A stretch of DNA of 64,000 nucleotides, taken from the NCBI RefSeq assembly GCF_017744045.1, contig NZ_JAGHRD010000001.1. The stretch is one strand, 5' to 3'. Every line of letters starts with the position of its first letter. Position 1 is the first letter of the stretch. The notes beneath the pieces were generated by a model. The model saw nothing but the letters and a program-made list of their open reading frames with translations, did no database searches and was not told where the DNA came from. This document shows, in pieces, positions 60,120 to 64,000 of this stretch. The position numbers and the translations under genes were made by a program. Origin of the DNA: Pelagimonas sp017744045. GTDB taxonomy: Bacteria; Pseudomonadota; Alphaproteobacteria; Rhodobacterales; Rhodobacteraceae.

Positions 60120-60827
60120 TCATACCGACCGTGTGATCCCACCATCCACGCGGATGTTTTGCCCGGTGATATAGGCCCCACCCTCTGAGGCGAGAAAGGT
60201 CACGGTCGCGGCGATTTCTTCGTAAGACCGGCCATAGCGCCCCAAGGGGATCTGGCTGCGGAACTCCTCTTTTTCAGGCAGGCTGTCGATAAATCCGGGC
60301 AGGACATTGTTCATGCGCACATTGTCGGCAGCATGGGCATCGGCGAACAGTTTTGTGTAGCTCGCCAGACCCGCCCGCATCACCGCCGAGGTCGGAAAGA
60401 CCGGGCTGGGCTCAAAGGCGGCAAAGGTCGAGATATTGATGATCGCGCCTGACTTTTGCGCAATCATGTGTGGCGTGACCAGCCGCGTGGCGCGCACGGC
60501 GTTGAGGAAATAGACCTCCATCGCGTGATGCCAATCCTCATCGCTGATCTCAAGGATCGGCGCGCGCGGACCATGCCCGGCTGAGTTGACCAGCACGTCA
60601 ATCCGTCCCCAACGCTCCATTGTGGCATCCACCAGTTTGTCCAGATCCTCAACGGATTGATTGGACCCGGTCACGCCAATCCCGCCCAGCTCTTGGGCCA
60701 GTGCCTCGCCTTTGCCGGACGAGGACAGGATCGCCACTTGAAACCCCTCCGCCGCAAGCCGCCTTGCGCTGTCCGCCCCCATGCCGCTGCCGCCTGCTGT
60801 GACAATAGCTGTTTTGATGTCTGCCAT
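60120..60827 (-). CDS. SDR-family oxidoreductase lacking the canonical Tyr-Lys pair
   Basis: 235 residues of short-chain dehydrogenase fold: cofactor motif TAGGSGMGADSARRL (about 10-24), NSAGHGPRAPILEI, catalytic-type Ser in IISTFAAFEP, and C-terminal YITGQNIRVDGGITRS. The Y-x-x-x-K expected 13 residues after the Ser is replaced by T-S-A-V-M in FPTSAVMRAGL, so the usual proton donor and the cofactor-binding Lys are both missing. It may be an SDR subgroup with other chemistry, or non-catalytic. It diverges from a LysR gene across 115 bp. Confidence 0.9.
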   Translation of the reverse strand: MADIKTAIVTAGGSGMGADSARRLAAEGFQVAILSSSGKGEALAQELGGIGVTGSNQSVEDLDKLVDATMERWGRIDVLVNSAGHGPRAPILEISDEDWHHAMEVYFLNAVRATRLVTPHMIAQKSGAIINISTFAAFEPSPVFPTSAVMRAGLASYTKLFADAHAADNVRMNNVLPGFIDSLPEKEEFRSQIPLGRYGRSYEEIAATVTFLASEGGAYITGQNIRVDGGITRSV

Positions 60828-60942
60828 GATCTTGATCCGTGTCTCTGATGTTTCTCTGCATTATTTCCTTGATTTCATCAGCCAGCCAATCAAATCTCCT
60901 GCCACTACCCAGTAGAAAATCTATCGTTACTTGGGCTCGTAT

Positions 60943-61809
60943 ATGCGCAATCTTCCACCCCTCAACGCCCTCAAAGCTTTTGAAGCCTCGGGGCGTCATC
61001 TGAACTTTCGCATGGCCGCCGAAGAGCTTGGGGTGACGCAGGGCGCGGTGGCCCAGCAGGTGCGCACTTTGGAATCGCGTCTCAAGGTGCAACTCTTTGA
61101 TCGCCACGCGCGCGGGTTGACCTTGACCGATGCGGGGCGACGGTTCTTACCGTCGCTCACCCAGGCTTTTGACCTGATCGCCGAGGCCAGTCAGGATCTG
61201 GCACCGGGCAATTTGACCGCCACCATCAGCACGACGCCTTCCTTTGCGACCCGCTGGTTGGTGCCGCGACTTGGTGCGTTGACCGCAGACCTCCCTGATC
61301 TTCAGGTCCGTTTTGATGCCTCAAACAGTTTGGCGAATTTCCAGACTGACGGGGTCGATATTGCCATTCGACAGGGCAGGCCGCCTTTTGTCGGGCTTGA
61401 TCATGATCTGCTCTTTGGGGCCGAGCTGATCGCGGTCTGTCATCCCGACCTGCCAAACAAGGACGCCCCGCTGTCTCAACCGCAGGATTTGCAGGCGCAT
61501 ACCTTGTTACAGGACGCTCATGGACAATGGCCGCTGTTTTTATCGTCGGTCTTTGGGGATCACGTTCCGTCGATCAAGATGACCCGTTTCAGCCAGACAT
61601 CCCTGACGATTGATGCAGCTTTGGCCGGGCAGGGGGTGGCGCTGACCAATCGGGCATTTGTGACGAATGATCTGGAAAACGGCCGTTTGATTCAACCATT
61701 TGAGCATAAAACCGTCACCCAGGACGCCTTCTATTTTGTTGCCCCGCGCCGCCCAAGACAGCCCAAAATTGTTGCCTCTCTACGGGCCTGGTTTTTGAGT
61801 CAGATTTAA
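60943..61809 (+). CDS. LysR-family transcriptional regulator (GcvA-like)
   Basis: 288 residues from ATG 60943. Winged helix RNLPPLNALKAFEASGRHLN and GVTQGAVAQQVRTLESRLKV (about 2-60), then an effector domain with GVDIAIRQGRPPF and AALAGQGVALTNRAFV. Divergent from the atypical SDR gene, its likely target. The start at 60931 (TTG) is less likely. Confidence 0.9.
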   Translation: MRNLPPLNALKAFEASGRHLNFRMAAEELGVTQGAVAQQVRTLESRLKVQLFDRHARGLTLTDAGRRFLPSLTQAFDLIAEASQDLAPGNLTATISTTPSFATRWLVPRLGALTADLPDLQVRFDASNSLANFQTDGVDIAIRQGRPPFVGLDHDLLFGAELIAVCHPDLPNKDAPLSQPQDLQAHTLLQDAHGQWPLFLSSVFGDHVPSIKMTRFSQTSLTIDAALAGQGVALTNRAFVTNDLENGRLIQPFEHKTVTQDAFYFVAPRRPRQPKIVASLRAWFLSQI

Positions 61810-61880
61810 ACCAACCTCAAAAATACCTTTTTAAATTAACGGCATAGAGCGCCGCAAAGGCAACTTTTTCGGGCATCCCA

Positions 61881-61894
61881 TTGACTATTGTCAA
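61881..61894 (+). promoter_or_regulatory. FNR/NnrR-type box upstream of nirS
   Basis: TTGACTATTGTCAA: a perfect TTGAC-N4-GTCAA inverted repeat. This is the sequence type bound by CRP/FNR-superfamily nitric-oxide regulators (Nnr/Dnr) and overlaps the FNR consensus. Its centre is 68 bp before the nirS ATG, so a transcription start about 40 bp further downstream (near 61929) would place it at -41.5, as in class II activation. Confidence 0.75.
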
Positions 61895-61955
61895 GTCGGG
61901 ACTCAGCCGACAGGCGCATCTTCCGCTTGCCTCACCAAGCAAACGGAGAGTGATT

Positions 61956-63632
61956 ATGTCACTTGGAATCACCCATAAGAAAGTCCGCGGCGCGCTAGGG
62001 GCAGGTTTTGCCATGATCCTAAGCAGCGTCGCTATGCCCGCATTCGCCGAAGGCCCCACCCTGAGCGAGGAAGCCTTTGAAGCCTCCAAGCAGCTCTATT
62101 TTGAGCGCTGCGCCGGGTGCCACGGTGTGCTGCGCAAAGGTGCAACCGGTAAAAGCCTGGAACCCATCGTCAAGAAAAAGAATGCCGACGGGACCATCAC
62201 CGAATCCGGCACGCTGAAGCTTGGTCAGGAACGCCTCGAAAAAATCATCTCTTGGGGGACCGAAGGCGGCATGAACAACTTCTCGGACATCATGACCGAG
62301 CAGGAAATCAAGGACATGGCGACCTACATCATGATGGATCCGCCCAAGCCGCCAGAAATGTCGCTTGAGCAGATGCGCCAGACCCGCAAGGTCTATGTCG
62401 AAGAAGCAGACTACCCAACCGAGCCGCTGCATGGCCGCAACTGGGAAAACTTCTTTGTCGTTATCGAACGTGATGTGGGCAAAGTGGCCGTAATCGACGG
62501 CGATACCAAAGAAGTTCTAGCCCATATTCCAACCGGTTACGCAGTGCACGTGCTGAAAGCGTCCGAGCACCACAAACTGGAAGAGCCTGAAAACCCAGGC
62601 CGTTTCTGGTACACTATGGGCCGCGACGGCAAGATGACCAAAATCGACCTCTGGCAGACCCCAGACAAGATGTTGGTGTCCGAAGTGTCCATCGGCTATG
62701 ACGCCCGGGACGTGGCTGTGTCCGGCGACGGTAAATATGTCATCGGCGGTGCCTACTGGCCTCCACACTTTGCCATTGTTGATGCCCACACCATGGAGCC
62801 GCTCAAAGTTGTTTCCACACGCGGTGTGAACGTTGACGGTGACTATGTCGAAGAAGCCCGCGTTGCGGCGATCTACACCACACCTAACGAACCAACCTGG
62901 ATCGTTGCGGTGAAAGAGCTGGGTCAGCTGTGGCAGGTCGACTATTCCGACCTCGACAACCTGCGCATTGACAAGATCAATTCGGCCAAGTTCCTGCATG
63001 ATGGCTTCTTTGATCCGACAGGTCGCTACTTCCAGATCGCTGCCAACGCATCGAACAAAATGGTTGTTGTCGACACCAAAGATCACAAGCTCGAAGCGAT
63101 GATCGACACCGCGCCTCTGCCACACCCTGGCCCTGGTGCAAACTGGAATGACCCGAATTGTGGTCCGGTTGCCGGGACAACCCACTTGGGCGAAGGCACT
63201 GTGACTGTCTGGGGCAACGACCCGGAAGGCCACCCAGACTCGGCATGGAAGACTTGCTACGAAGTTGAAACCGATGGCGCGGGCCTGTTCATCCGGACAC
63301 ACCCGAACTCTGATTACATCTGGGCTGACCAGACCAAGCACCCCGAACTGGACGTGCAGCAATCTGTTCAGGTTATCTCGAAAGAGACCGGTGAGATCGT
63401 GAAAACCATCCAGGTGACCGAAGGCGACGGCAACGTTGCTGTTCACTTCGAATTCAACAAAGACGGCACCGAGGTTTGGGTCTCCAAATGGAACCGGGCG
63501 ACCTCGAAAGAGCCAAATGGTGAAATGGTCATCTACGACGCCAAGACCCTCGAAGAGATTGGTCGCGTCAAAGGTCTCTATGCACCGACCGGCAAGTTCA
63601 ACGTCTACAACCGTTCGAACCACGTCACATAA
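61956..63632 (+). CDS. nirS: Cytochrome cd1 nitrite reductase
   Basis: Periplasmic homodimeric enzyme reducing nitrite to nitric oxide in denitrification. It has 558 residues: signal peptide HKKVRGALGAGFAMILSSVA cut near 32; heme c domain with RCAGCHG (about 55-61); then the eight-bladed d1-heme propeller (about 145-558), with conserved pieces such as TGYAVHVLKASEHHKL, YDARDVAVSGDGKYVIGGAYW, LPHPGPGANW and MVIYDAKTLEEIGRVKGL. ATG 61956 follows GGAGAGTGATT. Under the TTGAC-N4-GTCAA box, low oxygen and NO would induce it. Maturation genes for heme d1 are expected beyond the right edge. Confidence 0.97.
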   Translation: MSLGITHKKVRGALGAGFAMILSSVAMPAFAEGPTLSEEAFEASKQLYFERCAGCHGVLRKGATGKSLEPIVKKKNADGTITESGTLKLGQERLEKIISWGTEGGMNNFSDIMTEQEIKDMATYIMMDPPKPPEMSLEQMRQTRKVYVEEADYPTEPLHGRNWENFFVVIERDVGKVAVIDGDTKEVLAHIPTGYAVHVLKASEHHKLEEPENPGRFWYTMGRDGKMTKIDLWQTPDKMLVSEVSIGYDARDVAVSGDGKYVIGGAYWPPHFAIVDAHTMEPLKVVSTRGVNVDGDYVEEARVAAIYTTPNEPTWIVAVKELGQLWQVDYSDLDNLRIDKINSAKFLHDGFFDPTGRYFQIAANASNKMVVVDTKDHKLEAMIDTAPLPHPGPGANWNDPNCGPVAGTTHLGEGTVTVWGNDPEGHPDSAWKTCYEVETDGAGLFIRTHPNSDYIWADQTKHPELDVQQSVQVISKETGEIVKTIQVTEGDGNVAVHFEFNKDGTEVWVSKWNRATSKEPNGEMVIYDAKTLEEIGRVKGLYAPTGKFNVYNRSNHVT

Positions 63633-63655
63633 CGTGACTGTCTGACGACACCCAA

Positions 63656-63680
63656 GAGGGCGGGCCACGCGCCCGCCCTC
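63656..63680 (+). terminator. Strong hairpin between nirS and nirT-like gene
   Basis: 10-bp stem GAGGGCGGGC/GCCCGCCCTC with a 5-nt loop, 23 nt after the nirS stop. No clean T-run follows (ACCCTTTCTCC), so it may be a partial terminator or an mRNA-stabilising structure that keeps nirS more abundant than the genes downstream. Confidence 0.6.
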
Positions 63681-63741
63681 ACCCTTTCTCCCCACCCGTC
63701 GGGCACCCGCCGACATTCAGCCAATTCAACGGAGTCAGACC

Positions 63742-64000
63742 ATGACCGACAGCAACGGTTCTGAAACCAAAAAGCCGATCTGGCGGCGGTATTTCCTCTT
63801 TGGAATGCCCATCGCCGGGGTAGCCGGTGCCTTTGCCGCCGGGATCATCTTTTGGGGCGGGTTCAACACCGCCATGGAAGCCACGAACACCATGCCCTTC
63901 TGCGTGTCCTGTCACGAGATGGGCGATTATGTTTATTCCGAATATGAGGGCACGATTCACGATGTGAACCGCTCTGGCGTCGGGGCGGTCTGTTCTGACT
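63742..64000 (+). CDS. NapC/NirT-family membrane tetraheme cytochrome c, partial
   Basis: Starts at ATG 63742 after GGAGTCAGACC and runs off the right edge; 86 residues are visible. One membrane anchor (FLFGMPIAGVAGAFAAGIIF, about 18-37) is followed by the first heme motif CVSCHEMGDYVYSEYEGTIH (about 54-73). NapC/NirT proteins pass electrons from quinol to periplasmic reductases; here the partner is probably NirS (by position). Confidence 0.92.
   Translation, partial: MTDSNGSETKKPIWRRYFLFGMPIAGVAGAFAAGIIFWGGFNTAMEATNTMPFCVSCHEMGDYVYSEYEGTIHDVNRSGVGAVCSD

Noticed and set aside
1..64000. CRISPR arrays or rRNA genes
   Set aside because: No regularly spaced direct repeats and no rRNA-like sequence were seen on either strand.

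Overview
The window looks like chromosome from a denitrifying alphaproteobacterium of the Rhodobacterales (Roseobacter group). The evidence is the GC-rich sequence, the DUF1127, DUF6502, DUF6173 and DUF1467 proteins typical of that order, the phaA-phaB pair, the fused mobB-moeA gene, and a nirS gene (cytochrome cd1 nitrite reductase) at the right edge. Species cannot be assigned from sequence alone.

Layout. (1) Positions 1-10.4 kb are accessory DNA on the minus strand, ending at a tRNA-Arg(CCT). Read in the direction of transcription, it starts with a plasmid-like replication/mobilization block: a replication-type winged-helix protein, mobC broken by an in-frame TAA, a relaxase and a MobD-like protein. 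Next come the 3' end of a large serine recombinase and a small partner protein. After these is a type I restriction-modification operon with an unusual content: a single-TRD half-HsdS, HsdM, HsdS, a small protein with a possible RuvC/RNase H-like fold, a Hanks-type Ser/Thr kinase, and HsdR, which runs off the left edge. Almost every junction is an ATGA or TGATG overlap, so the kinase and the small protein are built into the restriction unit. (2) From 10.6 to 20.3 kb are housekeeping and metabolic genes: a LacI regulator, a YcaQ-type glycosylase, rpsD, an EAL protein, phaA-phaB and a LysR regulator. (3) From 20.3 to 31.5 kb are isoprenoid genes (polyprenyl synthase, ispE), a TPR protein, ETF-QO, an exported propeller protein, a von Willebrand lipoprotein facing a DUF6502 gene across paired operator-like palindromes, and greA. 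(4) From 31.8 to 36.3 kb are molybdenum cofactor and formate dehydrogenase maturation genes (mobB-moeA, mobA, fdhD) and azlCD. (5) From 36.3 to 55.7 kb is mixed core: a small cytochrome oxidase subunit IV, an acyl-CoA dehydrogenase, Sua5, yqgE, an RND efflux pump with its adaptor, moaB, aspS, the DUF1800/DUF1501 pair, a response regulator and methylmalonyl-CoA epimerase. (6) From 55.7 to 58.7 kb is a decaying stretch with internally deleted proC and lrp/asnC remnants and a frameshifted gene tail abutting tRNA-Arg(TCT). (7) From 58.8 to 64 kb are an FAD oxidoreductase, an atypical SDR, a LysR regulator, and nirS followed by a NapC/NirT cytochrome, with a perfect TTGAC-N4-GTCAA box upstream of nirS.

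Three real-looking genes shorter than 60 codons are included: 17655-17816, 29708-29887 and 36939-37073. The strongest candidate for an undescribed system is the kinase-containing type I restriction operon. Two structured repeats of the same design lie in convergent intergenic gaps at 21.5 and 31.8 kb, and a third convergent gap at 43.5 kb is framed by near-perfect inverted repeats.
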